A stretch of 64,000 nt of DNA, from positions 216,236,208 to 216,300,207 of the forward strand of contig OV884058.1 in NCBI GenBank assembly GCA_930367215.1, given 5' to 3'. The position numbers were made by a program, and so were the translations under genes. Below, one piece after another: positions 63,161-64,000 of the stretch (its first letter is position 1; every line of letters begins with the position of its first letter). Origin of the DNA: Pollenia angustigena (lineage: Eukaryota; Arthropoda; Insecta; Diptera; Polleniidae). The notes beneath the pieces were generated by a model. The model was not told where the DNA came from, ran no database searches, and saw nothing but the letters and a program-made list of their open reading frames with translations.

Positions 63161-64000
63161 TAAATGAATTATTAATTTTTGAATTAATTCGCAAACTATT
63201 CATGCACTGAATAAGCAAATATTAAATTAATTATTTTCACGCAAAAAAATTAATTGTATGAAATTTGAGTCAATTCAAATGAATTTGGTAAAAATTAATT
63301 TGTAGAATGAATTGCAATTAATTTGACAGTTTCATTTGAATTGTATTGATTTTGAATTAATTCAAATGAATTAGCAATTTATTTCTAACTCATTTGAATT
63401 GAATTGATTGAAAATGGAATTGATTTTATACTGGAATGGATTATAAGCTAGCGGCTGAATAGGAATTGAATTATTAGGTTAAGGCGAAAATCCTATCAAA
63501 AACTTTAATTTTTATTTTTATCAAATAGTGTGAAAATAATTCTTAAAGAGTGTTAACAATAATTTTTTGTTTCAAAAATCTCATATTTGTATATTGTGGA
63601 ACATTTCTTTTTTTTAAATTTTTCAATCGAATTTTAAAGATTTTAGCAGCTTTGAATCTCAACAACATTTTTTGCTGTCAAAGCTGTGTTCGTTTACTCG
63701 AAATTCTTAGTACTTTTACTACAATTGGAAAATTGTTTTACTTTTTGTATTAAAAACTTTAAACTGCAATAAAATTAGTAAATTTTAGTAATTCCCCCTA
63801 GATCAGCTCTTGAATTTGATTGATTGCAACTCATTTTTAATTTCATTCATTTGAATTTCAATTCATTGTTATGATTCATTTGAATGATCAATTCAACTCA
63901 AATGAATCTGTATAATTAATTGCAATTCACTTTAGCAAATTCATTTAAATTGGAAACGAATTGAAATTCATTTTTGCTTTATTCATTTGAATTGATTTAA
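63161..64000. repeat. ATTCAAATGAATT-rich inverted repeat, runs off the window
   Basis: 63165-63450 and 63810-64000 are made of variants of TCATTTGAATTGAATTGA and its complement AATTCAAATGAATT. The two blocks appear to be ends of one AT-rich element around a unique centre. Words of the same kind are at 6290-6375. The right boundary is outside the window. Confidence 0.6.

Overview
The window is AT-rich eukaryotic DNA, almost certainly from a fly (Diptera, Brachycera; probably calyptrate). The evidence is short introns of about 65 bp, recognisable exons of an insect sugar gustatory receptor, and a dense layer of fly-type mobile elements: hAT, Tc1/mariner, PIF/Harbinger-like and Helitron-like DNA elements, LINEs, a Penelope-like element, a Ty1/copia element and tRNA-headed SINEs. 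I see no rRNA, genuine tRNA or CRISPR. Most open frames are chance frames or fragments of decayed elements.

The one host gene I can defend is on the minus strand from 38543 down to 29218. Seven exons joined by GT-AG splice sites in consistent phase encode most of a sugar/trehalose-type gustatory receptor (Gr5a/Gr61a/Gr64 clade). The first exon(s) and the short last exon were not found. Its 4.7-kb and 3-kb introns are swollen by transposons. A second, weaker exon candidate lies at 6862-6958 (minus).

Region by region: 0-0.6 kb, LINE endonuclease fragment. 1.2-4.9 kb, an element with about 600-bp inverted repeats, CACT termini and a TTA target duplication, carrying a spliced, nearly intact transposase-like gene of an uncharacterised family. 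5-9.3 kb, hAT and other non-autonomous elements, some nested. 9.6-15.8 kb, an old copy of a SINE-containing composite repeat, split by an ATTAAAAA-flanked hAT and a 3.3-kb inverted-repeat element. 16-17 kb, Tc1-like transposase. 17.6-21.2 kb, a second large element with about 560-bp inverted repeats, AACA duplication and a different uncharacterised protein. 25.3-28.7 kb, a LINE interrupted by a smaller insertion. 29-38.5 kb, the receptor gene; its largest intron contains a degraded relative of the 1.2-4.9 kb element, again flanked by TTA.

From 39 to 43 kb two copies of one repeat lie in direct orientation, hit by Penelope, mariner and hAT insertions at different points. 43.3-43.6 kb is a GC-rich 66-bp minisatellite. 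43.7-47 kb is a decayed copia element. 48-53 kb holds MITEs and LINE fragments. 53.4-56.8 kb is a TA-flanked element containing a tandem array of about 4.5 near-identical 568-bp units whose internal A-tract grows 8, 9, 10, 11. 58-58.9 kb is a Helitron. 59-64 kb is a run of MITEs, several with TAA duplications and a shared GTTCACA-type end.

Apart from the receptor gene, nothing works as a pathway. The window is a record of successive insertions. The most interesting content is the two large inverted-repeat element families with poorly characterised proteins, and the insertion order that can be read from empty-site comparisons.
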